From contig JAEUVV010000010.1 of NCBI GenBank assembly GCA_016786705.1, forward strand, positions 310,001 to 374,000: DNA of 64,000 bases. The letters are read 5' to 3'. The notes beneath the pieces were generated by a model. The model did no database searches. It saw only the letters and a program-made list of their open reading frames with translations, and was not told the DNA's origin. The first letter of the stretch is position 1, and each line of letters starts with the position of its first letter. Origin of the DNA: Taibaiella sp. Its GTDB lineage: Bacteria; Bacteroidota; Bacteroidia; Chitinophagales; Chitinophagaceae. The position numbers and the translations under genes are program-made. This document shows positions 41,908-50,720 of the stretch, piece by piece.

Positions 41908-41940
41908 AAAAAGGTTACAGTTAATGACTGTAACCTTTTT
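41908..41940 (+). terminator. Terminator of the E1-ACP unit
   Basis: A perfect 14-bp stem (AAAAAGGTTACAGT with ACTGTAACCTTTTT) has a 5-base loop. It lies 40 bases after the ACP stop. Confidence 0.85.
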
Positions 41941-41972
41941 CGCGTGTAGCAATAACAACTTGGAACATTGAT

Positions 41973-42011
41973 AATAAAAGCTGCCACGAAAATTTCGTGG
42001 CAGCTTTTATT
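41973..42011 (-). terminator. Terminator of the M4 peptidase gene
   Basis: A 19-bp perfect stem, with AAAAGCTGCCACGAAA in the left arm and its complement after a single central base, lies 20 bases past the stop of the minus-strand M4 gene. It is followed on that strand by TATCAATG. It is almost a perfect 39-base palindrome, so it may also stop plus-strand transcription. Confidence 0.85.
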
Positions 42012-42031
42012 ATTAAATTATAAATCAGTGA

Positions 42032-44281
42032 TTATAAAACAGTCACTTTATGTACATATTGTCTTCCTTCTACATTGAAGCTTATATTATAAATTCCTGC
42101 AGATAATCCGCCTATATTTACAATATTGCTGCCATTTTTGATACTAACCACTTTCACCGCTTGTCCCAGCGCGTTAAAGACCGTTGCTTCTACCGTTTTA
42201 CCCAGTTTAGACTGGATCGTGAAGCTGGCATTAGCCGCTACCGGGTTAGGATAGATATCAATATCCGGATTAGTTGATTTCACCTCTTTCACGGCAACCG
42301 GGATAGAACCCTCGCCCAAACCTACCGCATACCAGGCGTTTTTAACCGCAACATATTGAGCGGCTGTAGTATCTGCTCCGAACAAGTCAATTGTTGCCTG
42401 TAAACTACCGGCGAAAGCGTCTTCAAAAGTAGCATTAAAAGTCAGGTATTCTGTCAATGTTCTGTAAGCGATTTTCTCGGCATTTTCCAGGCCGATACCC
42501 GTAAAGTTGTAGCTATAGCCATTATCATTGGTCCCGGATCCACCTTCTGCAAGCAGGTAGTACCAATAGTTCGGTACACCACTGTTAGTATGCACCCCGC
42601 CATTATCCTCGTTGGAAGAAGTATTTACCCAGTATTGCCCCCTGTAAGTATTTGGATTATTTACGATCTTAGGATTAGACATGGAACGCATGTAACCATT
42701 GCCTATATAAACCTCTTCTCCTATTCTCCAGTTAGCGATATCGGGTTTGGCATAAAAGACGATACTGGCGCCAAACATATCAGCAAATGACTCGTTTAAA
42801 GCGCCGGATTCGCCACGGTACCTTAAGCCGCCATTTCCGTTATTGGAAATAACCAGGTGGGTATACTCATGACCGGTAACATCCAGCGCAGAGAATGGAT
42901 TCGTATTAATGCCGTCCCCTAAACCATATACCATCGAATTATAAGGAGCCTGTAATGCCGCGGCATTATTCTGGCTGTTGACCATCGGGAAAACACCATT
43001 CATATAATTAATGATCCTGCCGCCCTGGCCATCATAGCTACTGCGGTTAAATTTATCAACATAATAATCGTAAGAACGGGTAATCCCCCAGTGCGCATCT
43101 AAAGCCGGGTCTGCTACAGAATCTATGGTATAACGGGCCGAATTACCGGCAGTATCTGACCATAAAATATTACCCGTAGCTGAGATATCAATCGGGAAAT
43201 GTACGGTATCAGTCACATTGCCATTACCCAGGTTCGCCTTAGCAAATGCCCCTACATAATTATTGCCCGGGTTAACAAAATAAAACCAGCCATAAGCTCT
43301 GAAGGGCGCGGTAGTAGTAAAAAGAATCTGAGGCCAGGAAGGATTAAGAATATCTCCGCCGGTACCTTCAACGCCAACCATAGCAACCGGCAAAATGCCG
43401 GTAGTCATGCTAAGTCCCGAAAAAATATTGTTGGAAGCTGAATATAACAGCGTTGATTTGATCGCTTTCTTAGGCAGCCAGACAGTCGAGTTATTCGTTA
43501 TCTCTTTAGCATTAGTATAAAAGTCAGTACCGAAATTACCCAAATCCGCGCCGGTTGCGTCCAATGTCTGGATTTTGCGGGCATTGTCGTAAAGCCTGTA
43601 GGTGCTTGTTCCGTCAAAGTCTGTAGTTATAGTACGCTCCCCGCTGTGGAAAGTATGCGCTGTGGCATCCACATCAGTATGAGCGATCAGCTCTTCTATA
43701 TCCTCTACCCGGCCACTCTGTGCATCCAGGTATGCTTTTTTCATTAACAGGTTACCTTTTTCACCCTTACCGTCTATACGTAAGGCATAGGTCATCACCG
43801 GTTCCCCGCTTTCAGATTTTATAATCTGCAATTCAGGAGCGTAATTGCGCGTCACGGTTTTGATACCGATAGCCTCCTGAGCAATGCTCATCGCTTTCGC
43901 ATCATCCAGTGTTACATTTACAGCAAGCTCGCTCACCTCAAGATAATGGCCATTGATGCTTTGGATCAGGCCGCCTTTGGCATGCACCATAATTACAGCA
44001 CCGTTTACCGGTATACCTTTATAATACTGTTGAAAACTAGTGTGTGTAATATTCAATTTATCAGTAGTGGTCTTCACAATGCTGAACGCATTACCATCAG
44101 CAAGCCCCAGGGCCTTTACCAGCATATTTCCATCAACACTTGCCGAGACTTTCTGCCCTCTTAAATTCTGGGCAACCCTTCCGTCCTTAAAGTTTAATGT
44201 TTGAAGAGATTCCTGCGCATTTGCAAGAGAAAATGTCAGTGCTGTGGTAGCTACCAACATTGAGATAGACTTAAAATTCAT
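42032..44281 (-). CDS. T9SS-secreted M4 (thermolysin-like) metallopeptidase
   Basis: The product is 749 residues. The signal peptide (SMLVATTALTFSLANAQ) is followed by an FTP/PepSY propeptide (QQYYKGIPVNGAVIMVHAKG, VEDIEELIAHTDVDATA). The M4 domain contains zinc motif HEYTH in LDVTGHEYTHLVISNN (near residue 470) and the third ligand Glu in GALNESFADMFGASIVF. The catalytic His is probably in GVHTNSGVPNYWYYLLAEGG. The C-terminal T9SS domain is IDIYPNPVAANASFTIQS to VEGRQYVHKVTVL. It is an extracellular protease. Upstream on the minus strand a 15-base palindrome TATCTTCGAAAGATA overlaps the likely -7 region. Confidence 0.94.
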   Translation of the reverse strand: MNFKSISMLVATTALTFSLANAQESLQTLNFKDGRVAQNLRGQKVSASVDGNMLVKALGLADGNAFSIVKTTTDKLNITHTSFQQYYKGIPVNGAVIMVHAKGGLIQSINGHYLEVSELAVNVTLDDAKAMSIAQEAIGIKTVTRNYAPELQIIKSESGEPVMTYALRIDGKGEKGNLLMKKAYLDAQSGRVEDIEELIAHTDVDATAHTFHSGERTITTDFDGTSTYRLYDNARKIQTLDATGADLGNFGTDFYTNAKEITNNSTVWLPKKAIKSTLLYSASNNIFSGLSMTTGILPVAMVGVEGTGGDILNPSWPQILFTTTAPFRAYGWFYFVNPGNNYVGAFAKANLGNGNVTDTVHFPIDISATGNILWSDTAGNSARYTIDSVADPALDAHWGITRSYDYYVDKFNRSSYDGQGGRIINYMNGVFPMVNSQNNAAALQAPYNSMVYGLGDGINTNPFSALDVTGHEYTHLVISNNGNGGLRYRGESGALNESFADMFGASIVFYAKPDIANWRIGEEVYIGNGYMRSMSNPKIVNNPNTYRGQYWVNTSSNEDNGGVHTNSGVPNYWYYLLAEGGSGTNDNGYSYNFTGIGLENAEKIAYRTLTEYLTFNATFEDAFAGSLQATIDLFGADTTAAQYVAVKNAWYAVGLGEGSIPVAVKEVKSTNPDIDIYPNPVAANASFTIQSKLGKTVEATVFNALGQAVKVVSIKNGSNIVNIGGLSAGIYNISFNVEGRQYVHKVTVL

Positions 44282-44399
44282 TTCTCCTATTAGATTTATA
44301 AAAAAATATCTTTCGAAGATAAGGAATCTCTAATTTTATTTATTAATAAAAAAATAGAAAGTATATTAATCTAGCAATTAAATTAACATTTAAATAAGC

Positions 44400-44714
44400 T
44401 TATCCTATAAAATTCTCCAGCAAAGAAGGAGTATGCTCTGCGGCCCGGGCTTCCTGTTCGAAGCGGTTATTGTAGTATCCATGCCTTATTGACTCCCATA
44501 GATAAAGCAAAAGAAACCATAAGCAGCCGTACCGGAGCTGCTGTTCCACATGCTTTAACTCGTGCCGGAGCCAGCTTTTGTTATTTAACAAATCAGCCCT
44601 GCCGGCACCGCTTAAGTATATGGTATTGCCCAAAACCATGGCTACATGGTCCGATTTAAGCCTGCGAGCCGCTATCTTTGCCACAAAACTCTTTTCTTTG
44701 ATACTGATCCTCAC
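44400..44714 (-). CDS. Small HEXXH protein of the DUF4157-like type
   Basis: The product is 104 residues. It starts with GTG at 44714 (GTG-AGG-ATC), with no better ATG before the conserved region. The motif SWLRHELKHVEQQLRYG gives H-E-x-x-H with a helix around it. The downstream RFEQEARAAEH supplies a possible third ligand Glu. A hydrophobic segment (CLWFLLLYLWESI) lies between. This order resembles DUF4157-type zinc peptidase-like domains in Bacteroidota. Activity is not shown. It stands alone, divergent from the Nif3 gene. Confidence 0.65.
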   Translation of the reverse strand: MRISIKEKSFVAKIAARRLKSDHVAMVLGNTIYLSGAGRADLLNNKSWLRHELKHVEQQLRYGCLWFLLLYLWESIRHGYYNNRFEQEARAAEHTPSLLENFIG

Positions 44715-44755
44715 CGGATAAAGATTAGTGATATAGTTACAATAATAAAGAACTT

Positions 44756-45856
44756 ATGCAAATAAAAGAAATCATCCAGGCAATAGAAACCTTTGCCCCA
44801 CCCTGCTACCAGGAATCTTACGACAATAGCGGCGTCCAGGTAGGCACTACCGAGATAGCCTGCAGCGGCGCTTTACTCACCCTCGACATCACAGAAAAGG
44901 TAATACTGGAAGCAAAAGAAAAAGGTTGTAACCTGGTCATTGCTCATCACCCGCTTATCTTCAGCGGTATAAAAAAGATCTCGGGCAGAAATGCCATTGA
45001 GCGCTGTATCATATTGGCCATTCAAAACAATATTACACTTTATGCGGCGCATACCAACCTGGACAATATGCGTAAAGGAGTGAATGATAAAATCGCGGAA
45101 AAGCTGGGCCTGGGCGAGCGATCTGTACTCAGTCCCATGCCGGGCTCCCTCTATAAACTATATACCTATGTTCCTGAAACACATATAGAACAAGTGCGGC
45201 AGGCGCTTTTTGATGCCGGGGCCGGGGCCATAGGGAATTATGAGCATTGCAGCTTTAATACCCCGGGTACAGGTACCTTTAAGGGTAATGACCAGGCCCG
45301 GCCTTATATAGGCCAGGCTGGCGGCACCATGGAAAGCGTCGCGGAGATCAGGCTGGAGGTGATCGTTCCCGAACATTTAAAAGGAACGATCCTGAATGTA
45401 TTAAAAGCAAGCCACCCTTATGAAGAAGTAGCCTTCGAGCTTGTTGCACTGCTTAATAAAAACCAGGACCTGGGCGCGGGCATGATCGGTTCTTTTGAGG
45501 AGGCCCTGCCTGTAGCTGAAGTGCTGGCCCTGATCAGTTCCCGGCTCAAAGCCCCGGTTATCAGGCATACCGCGTTGGTAAAGGAGCGTATTAAAACCAT
45601 CGCGCTCTGTGGCGGAAGCGGCAGTTTTTTACTCAATCAGGCTAAAGCGGCCCGGGCAGACCTCTTTTTAACCGCGGATTACAAATACCACCAGTTTTTT
45701 GAAGCGGAAGACCAGCTCATTATCGCCGATATCGGGCATTATGAGTCGGAGCAATTTACCGTTGAAATATTTAATGAAATAATAAATAAAAAATTTCCTA
45801 ATTTTGCGGTCTATTTGTCACAGACAAAAACAAACCCAATAAATTATTATTTCTAA
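44756..45856 (+). CDS. Nif3-like dinuclear metal-centre protein (GTP cyclohydrolase I type 2 family)
   Basis: The product is 366 residues. The two-domain Nif3 fold begins IKEIIQAIETFAPPCYQESY. DNSGVQVG leads to CNLVIAHHPLIFSG, the His-His metal site. AAHTNLDNMRKGVNDKIAEK and the insert with NYEHCSFNTPGTGTFKG follow, and the C-terminal metal ligands are in IADIGHYESEQFT. It forms hexameric toroids in relatives and its substrate is uncertain. The zinc-ribbon gene starts 2 bases after its stop and is probably co-transcribed, though a TAATTTTG box inside this gene suggests an extra promoter. Confidence 0.92.
   Translation: MQIKEIIQAIETFAPPCYQESYDNSGVQVGTTEIACSGALLTLDITEKVILEAKEKGCNLVIAHHPLIFSGIKKISGRNAIERCIILAIQNNITLYAAHTNLDNMRKGVNDKIAEKLGLGERSVLSPMPGSLYKLYTYVPETHIEQVRQALFDAGAGAIGNYEHCSFNTPGTGTFKGNDQARPYIGQAGGTMESVAEIRLEVIVPEHLKGTILNVLKASHPYEEVAFELVALLNKNQDLGAGMIGSFEEALPVAEVLALISSRLKAPVIRHTALVKERIKTIALCGGSGSFLLNQAKAARADLFLTADYKYHQFFEAEDQLIIADIGHYESEQFTVEIFNEIINKKFPNFAVYLSQTKTNPINYYF
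45799..45806 (+). promoter_or_regulatory. Putative internal -7 element for the zinc-ribbon gene
   Basis: TAATTTTG matches TAnnTTTG and lies inside the last codons of the Nif3 gene, 51 bases before the zinc-ribbon ATG. Confidence 0.4.
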
Positions 45857-45857
45857 T

Positions 45858-46613
45858 ATGGCTACAGTAGCAAAAGACTTTTCTATTGAAGAAAAACTGG
45901 CAGCAGTACTTTCTCTACAAAAGATCGACTCCAAAATTGATGAATTACAAACATTAAAAGGGGAACTTCCGATGGAAGTAAGCGACCTGGAGGATGATGT
46001 AGAAGGCCTACAAACGCGCATCAGCAATGTTGAGCAGGAAATCAAAACGATCAATGAATACATCACTTCGCGCAAAGATGCGAAAAAAGATGCGGAAGCG
46101 TTGATCGCCAAATATGAAAAACAGCAAGACAACGTAAAGAATAGCCGTGAATTTGAAGCATTGACCAAAGAAATTGAAATGCAGCACCTGGAAATGCGTC
46201 TTTGCGATAAAAATGTAAAAGATGCACTGGTAGAGCTTCAGGAGCGTGAAAATATCAAATTACAGAATGTAAACCTGATTGAAGCCAAGCGTGAAATGCT
46301 GGAGCAGAAAAAAACGGAGCTGGACAAGATCATCAAAGAAACAGAAGCAGAAGAAAAAGTGCTGGAAGCCCGTTCCGAAGAAGCTAAGGAAAAAGTGGAT
46401 ATCCGCCTGTTTGAAGGTTACGAGCGTATCCGCAAAAGCTACAAAAACGGTTTAGCCGTAGTTCCGGTATTACGCGATAGCTGTGGCGGATGTTTTAACG
46501 TAATCCCTCCCCAGCGCCAGACAGAGATCATGCAACGTAAAAAGATCATCGTTTGTGAACACTGCGGCCGTATTCTGGTCGATTCAGATCTGAATGATTC
46601 TGTAACGGTTTAA
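45858..46613 (+). CDS. C4-type zinc-ribbon coiled-coil protein (zf-RING_7)
   Basis: The product is 251 residues. A long coiled-coil hairpin (residues ~20-190: LQKIDSKIDELQTLKGELPM to MLEQKKTELDKIIKETEAE) is followed by a C-terminal zinc ribbon with Cys209/Cys212 (DSCGGCFNV) and Cys233/Cys236 (VCEHCGRIL). The family is widespread and binds nucleic acid in some members; its role is not settled. It follows the Nif3 gene by 2 bases, an arrangement common in Bacteroidota. It ends at a strong terminator at 46637. Confidence 0.9.
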   Translation: MATVAKDFSIEEKLAAVLSLQKIDSKIDELQTLKGELPMEVSDLEDDVEGLQTRISNVEQEIKTINEYITSRKDAKKDAEALIAKYEKQQDNVKNSREFEALTKEIEMQHLEMRLCDKNVKDALVELQERENIKLQNVNLIEAKREMLEQKKTELDKIIKETEAEEKVLEARSEEAKEKVDIRLFEGYERIRKSYKNGLAVVPVLRDSCGGCFNVIPPQRQTEIMQRKKIIVCEHCGRILVDSDLNDSVTV

Positions 46614-46636
46614 TACAACAGTACAATATTAAATAT

Positions 46637-46670
46637 AAGGCTTCGAAGGTTTTAACACTTTCGAAGCCTT
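46637..46670 (+). terminator. Terminator of the Nif3-zinc ribbon unit
   Basis: An 11-bp perfect stem (AAGGCTTCGAA with TTCGAAGCCTT) has a 12-base loop and is followed by TTTAATT. It lies 24 bases after the stop. Confidence 0.85.
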
Positions 46671-46680
46671 TTTAATTAAG

Positions 46681-46688
46681 TATCTTTG
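46681..46688 (+). promoter_or_regulatory. Putative -7 element of the ABC exporter gene
   Basis: TATCTTTG matches TAnnTTTG and lies 38 bases before the TTG start at 46727. TTTC (46659-46662) 18 bases upstream is a possible -33, inside the terminator stem of the previous unit. Confidence 0.45.
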
Positions 46689-46726
46689 CCGGATTAAAAA
46701 ACGGCCACATTAAGGCGCATCAACAA

Positions 46727-48484
46727 TTGGAAGCACAGCAAAAAAAGTTTGACCGGAATTTATTCTTAAGAATCCTCTCGTTTGCCAGGCCCTACCAGTC
46801 CAGGCTTTGGCTAAGTATTAGCCTGAGTCTTGTACTTGCCGTTGTGGCCCCCTTAAGGCCCTACCTGATCCAGTACTCTATTGACCATTACATTGAAAGC
46901 CGCTTATTCCAGGGACTGATCTACATTACGATCGTCCAACTGCTCCTGCTACTACTGGAAACCGGCCTCCGTTTTGTTTTCATGTTCATTACCAGCTGGC
47001 TGGGGCAAACCGTGGTTAATGATATCCGGAAAAAAGTACATAAAAAAATCCTGTTTCAAAACCTGAGCTATTTCGATCAGCATGCCATAGGTACCCTCAC
47101 CACCAGGACCATAAATGATATTGAAGCGCTTAACGACACCTTCTCTGAAGGATTTATAGCCATCCTGGCAGATATATTGACCATCCTGGCCCTGATCGGC
47201 ATTATGTTGTATACCGACTGGCGGCTTACCTTAGTCAGCCTTGCCGTCTTCCCTTTGCTATTGCTGGCTACCTATTGGTTTAAAGAGGCGGTCAACAAAT
47301 CGTTCAAAAGAGTGCGCAATGCCGTTGCCGCGCTTAATGCCTTTGTCCAGGAGCACATAAGCGGTATGTATATCGTGCAGGTATTCGCGGCAGAAGACCG
47401 GGAAAAGAAAAAATTTGATGCCATCAACCGGGAACACCGGGATGCCAATATCAAGTCGATCTTTGCCTATTCCGTATTCTTTCCTATTGTCGAGATCATC
47501 CTGGCCATCTCTATGGGCTTACTGGTATGGTATGGCGCGTCTAAAATGCTTAACTATGAAGTGACCCCCGGTATTATTATCGCTTTCAATATGTACCTGA
47601 CCTTACTCTTCAGGCCGTTGAGAATGCTGGCGGATAAATTCAACACCCTGCAAATGGGACTGATCGCCGGTGGCAGAGTGATGCAGGTACTGGACAGTGA
47701 AGAATATATGCACCGCAATGGAGCGCTGGAAGCCACTACTTTAAAAGGCGCTGTAAAGTTCGACCAGGTTAATTTCTCTTATAAAGAAGGTATTCCCGTA
47801 CTCCGGGATATTAGCTTTGAGGCCCGGCCCGGAGCAACGCTGGCTTTGGTAGGCCATACCGGTGCGGGAAAAAGTTCCATTATTTCTATTCTTACCAGGC
47901 TTTATCCCATCAGTTCAGGGCACATATTCATCGATGATATTGAGCTGCACGAATATGATATTTACAGCCTGCGCAAACATATAGGTATCGTATTGCAGGA
48001 TGTCTTCCTGTTTTCAGGTACTATACTCGACAACCTTACGCTGAAAGACCCGGAGGTGAGCGAAGAACAGGCGATAGCGGTATGCCGCTCGCTGGGTATC
48101 CATGAATTTATCGCACAATTGCCCGATGGCTACAACCACCGGGTTACCGAACGTGGAAGCACCCTCTCTCAGGGTCAACGACAGTTACTCTCATTCGCCC
48201 GTACCCTGTTGTTCAACCCCTCGATCCTGGTGCTGGATGAAGCTACCTCTTCGGTGGATAGTGAATCGGAAATTTTGATCCAGAAAGCGATCGATAAAAT
48301 GATCAAGGGCAGGACCGCCATCGTGATCGCCCACCGGCTTTCCACTATTCGTAAGGCCGACCAGATCATCGTTCTGGAGCGCGGCCGGATCATCGAGAAA
48401 GGAGACCATAACTCCCTGCTACAGATCAGGGAAGGGGTATACACAAAAATGTATGAAGCTTCTTTAGATAAGAAAGAAATTTAA
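46727..48484 (+). CDS. ABC exporter, permease and ATPase fused (type IV half-transporter)
   Basis: The product is 585 residues from TTG at 46727; no ATG fits before the conserved LFLRILSFARPYQSRLWLSI. Six membrane helices span residues ~20-310 and the nucleotide-binding domain lies at ~340-575. The Walker A motif is GHTGAGKSS, the signature is LSQGQRQLLSF, the Walker B motif is ILVLDEATSSVDSES, and the switch His is in AIVIAHRLSTIRKAD. The catalytic Glu follows Walker B Asp. It is a homodimeric or heterodimeric exporter related to MsbA/Sav1866. The substrate may be lipid, drug or peptide and cannot be told. Confidence 0.92.
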   Translation: MEAQQKKFDRNLFLRILSFARPYQSRLWLSISLSLVLAVVAPLRPYLIQYSIDHYIESRLFQGLIYITIVQLLLLLLETGLRFVFMFITSWLGQTVVNDIRKKVHKKILFQNLSYFDQHAIGTLTTRTINDIEALNDTFSEGFIAILADILTILALIGIMLYTDWRLTLVSLAVFPLLLLATYWFKEAVNKSFKRVRNAVAALNAFVQEHISGMYIVQVFAAEDREKKKFDAINREHRDANIKSIFAYSVFFPIVEIILAISMGLLVWYGASKMLNYEVTPGIIIAFNMYLTLLFRPLRMLADKFNTLQMGLIAGGRVMQVLDSEEYMHRNGALEATTLKGAVKFDQVNFSYKEGIPVLRDISFEARPGATLALVGHTGAGKSSIISILTRLYPISSGHIFIDDIELHEYDIYSLRKHIGIVLQDVFLFSGTILDNLTLKDPEVSEEQAIAVCRSLGIHEFIAQLPDGYNHRVTERGSTLSQGQRQLLSFARTLLFNPSILVLDEATSSVDSESEILIQKAIDKMIKGRTAIVIAHRLSTIRKADQIIVLERGRIIEKGDHNSLLQIREGVYTKMYEASLDKKEI

Positions 48485-48514
48485 AAACCCGTTTGTCCAA
48501 GTATTCTGGGCAAC

Positions 48515-49501
48515 TTATTCCGGCATGAAATATTGCTTTTCCGCTTCAAAGTCGATATAAGGATATTGCTGTTCGTACTGCTCTATTTTAGCATAAAAAT
48601 TTTCCCTGAACTTAGCATAAGCCTGCGTTTCGGGAAACCGGACCCTGTGCTGCCGGGCTGTACTTAAAGCCTGCAGGTCGGCTGCTGTTTTCTGGCAATC
48701 AGCGGAAAGAAAGTGTTGCGCGAACTGCTCCCAGACTACCTGGGTAGCCGCAAAGTTAGGATGCACCAGGTCTACATCATAATAACGGTAATCCCTGAGC
48801 ACATCAATCAGTAATTCATAGGCCGGGAAATAAAAACAATGCGGGAAAAGCGCTACCAGCTCATGGACGGCTTCTATGAGGCGCGCTTTACTGCGGTTGT
48901 TTTCCACTACTCCATCTCTTATGTGCCGCACCGGGCTGATGGTAAATATGATTTTCAGCTTTGGATTAAAGTCTTGCAGTACTTCTATCGTTTCTTTTAA
49001 AGCATTACTGATCTCTGGGATACCAAGCAGTTTTTTATCAAACCATTGCCCCGGTGCACGATGGCAATTGGCAACCGGTACCGCCCCCTCCTTTAAAAAA
49101 TACTGGAAGCCGGAACCCAATGTGATCATCAGCCAGTCTGCCTCCTGCAGGAAATCATGCCCCTGGCGAATGGAAGCGCTCATTAGCGTTTGCGCGTCTT
49201 CCCGGCTCAGGCCTGAGAACCGGGAGTGAAAGTCCCAGTGATTCCAGGTTTCGTTGAGGTAAACGAAGCGTGGCTCTTCCGGTACACTGTTCGTTATATA
49301 TTGCCGGATACTGTGGCATACGCTTAAGGGGTTAAATAAAATACCATGCGGGTTTTCCAATACCCTGAATTTCGCATCAGCCAGGCGCTTGCCCATATGC
49401 TCGCTAAAACAGGAGCCGATCAGCATCAGCTTATCGGCATGCGCTATCTGCGGTTGTGGCGCTTGTATCGTTATTGGTAAAGAAGAGATCAGGCTATTCA
49501 T
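48515..49501 (-). CDS. GSCFA domain protein
   Basis: The product is 328 residues. The N-terminal LMLIGSCFSEHMGKRLADAK contains the GSCF signature; NPHGILFNPLSV, WHFDSRFSG-like NHWDFHSRFSGLS and ADWLMITLGSGFQY follow. IIFTISPVRHIRDGVVENNR is the SGNH-hydrolase-like fourth block. GSCFA proteins are Bacteroidota-enriched SGNH-like proteins of unknown substrate, perhaps acting on acylated polysaccharides. The start overlaps the FtsX-type gene by 8 bases, so it is last in the rbfA unit. Confidence 0.88.
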   Translation of the reverse strand: MNSLISSLPITIQAPQPQIAHADKLMLIGSCFSEHMGKRLADAKFRVLENPHGILFNPLSVCHSIRQYITNSVPEEPRFVYLNETWNHWDFHSRFSGLSREDAQTLMSASIRQGHDFLQEADWLMITLGSGFQYFLKEGAVPVANCHRAPGQWFDKKLLGIPEISNALKETIEVLQDFNPKLKIIFTISPVRHIRDGVVENNRSKARLIEAVHELVALFPHCFYFPAYELLIDVLRDYRYYDVDLVHPNFAATQVVWEQFAQHFLSADCQKTAADLQALSTARQHRVRFPETQAYAKFRENFYAKIEQYEQQYPYIDFEAEKQYFMPE

Positions 49502-50720
49502 CTTTAAAAATCATTAATTGCTTCGCCGCTTTAGCGGCCGGGTACCAACCCGCCGCCAGGCCTACGATCAATACGGTAATGCAGACCACCAGGAAATCAG
49601 GCCATTGCATTTCTACCGGGTAAGCATCCAGGAAACCCTCGCCCATTTTTATCCAGCCCCACTGGATCTGGCTAAGCACAATGAGCAGTCCCAGTACCAG
49701 GCCTGCCGCAGCACCCGCGCCGGCGATCAGCATTCCCAGGTTCAGGAACACTTTTTTAATCGTCTTTGCTTCCGCGCCCATAGACTTTAAGACCGATACA
49801 TCGATCTTCTTCTCTATGGCCAGCATAGACAAAGCGCCCACCATATTAAACGAAGCGATCACTAATACCAGGGATAAAATACCATAGATCATCCACTTTT
49901 CCATCTCCGTAGCCATGAACAGGGTGCGGTTCTGCTCCAGCCGGCTCTGCACCTCGAAATCGGGGCCAAACAGGGTTTTTACCTGCTCCATAATCCGGGA
50001 AACATTGCCGGAGCTCGAAGGTGCTATTTCTATAGCACTGATCTGGCTGCCGGCATTAAAAAAATTCTGTGCCGCTTTTAAAGGCACCAGGAAATACTGC
50101 CCGTCCAGCTCAGGTTGCACCCTGAAGCTTGCATATGGAGCTACCGCCATACCGTTCAGCGCGGCTGCAGCATCCATACCGGCGAAAGAAGCATTCGCTT
50201 TCGGGTAATAAAGTTGAATTTTCTGGAAATTATTATCCAGTTCGATACCCATCTCGGCTACAATATCGACACCAATATTGGACGGGATATCAAGGCCCTC
50301 CTGAGGCCATGAGGCTGTACCGGTATTAATAAACCGGTCCATTTCATTCGCTTTGAACCATTCATTGTCCACCCCTTTCAGGCGTACCACTTTCTGGTGA
50401 TCGTGCCCCTCCAGCAAAGCCATATCTTCGATAGAGATACCTATATGGCTGATCCCTTCAATTTGGGTCAATTGCGTTCTTTTTTGTTCATCAAGGCTGA
50501 AAAATTTACCCTTTTTCACACTCACCTTTACCTCCGGATAGAAAGCGGTGTACATATTCTTGACATAAGACTCCAGGCCATTATACACAGAGAAAAGTAC
50601 TACCATGGCGGTAGTAGATAAGGCGACCGCACCCATGCTGATCCAGCTGACGATATTGATCGCCTGGGTACTGTTTCTGCCTTTAAAATACCTGAGGGCA
50701 ATTTTTAAAGCTAGGCTCAT
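49494..50720 (-). CDS. FtsX-like permease of the LolC/LolE type
   Basis: The product is 408 residues. The N-terminal membrane helix follows a short cytoplasmic start (LALKIALRYFKGRNSTQAIN, then IVSWISMGAVALSTTAMVVL). A periplasmic MacB-like domain spans ~50-265. Three C-terminal helices follow (YGILSLVLVIASFNMVGAL, GMLIAGAGAAAGLVLGLLIV, FLVVCITVLIVGLAAGWY). The cytoplasmic coupling pattern KKIDVSVLKSMGAEAKTIKK is typical of lipoprotein-releasing permeases. It needs an ATPase partner that is not in this window. Its start shares one base with the rbfA stop (TAATG). Confidence 0.9.
   Translation of the reverse strand: MSLALKIALRYFKGRNSTQAINIVSWISMGAVALSTTAMVVLFSVYNGLESYVKNMYTAFYPEVKVSVKKGKFFSLDEQKRTQLTQIEGISHIGISIEDMALLEGHDHQKVVRLKGVDNEWFKANEMDRFINTGTASWPQEGLDIPSNIGVDIVAEMGIELDNNFQKIQLYYPKANASFAGMDAAAALNGMAVAPYASFRVQPELDGQYFLVPLKAAQNFFNAGSQISAIEIAPSSSGNVSRIMEQVKTLFGPDFEVQSRLEQNRTLFMATEMEKWMIYGILSLVLVIASFNMVGALSMLAIEKKIDVSVLKSMGAEAKTIKKVFLNLGMLIAGAGAAAGLVLGLLIVLSQIQWGWIKMGEGFLDAYPVEMQWPDFLVVCITVLIVGLAAGWYPAAKAAKQLMIFKDE

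Noticed and set aside
48485..48514. Possible hairpin TTGTCC...GGGCAA between the ABC and GSCFA gene ends
   Set aside because: Only 6 bp with one wobble and no T-run; too weak to call a terminator.
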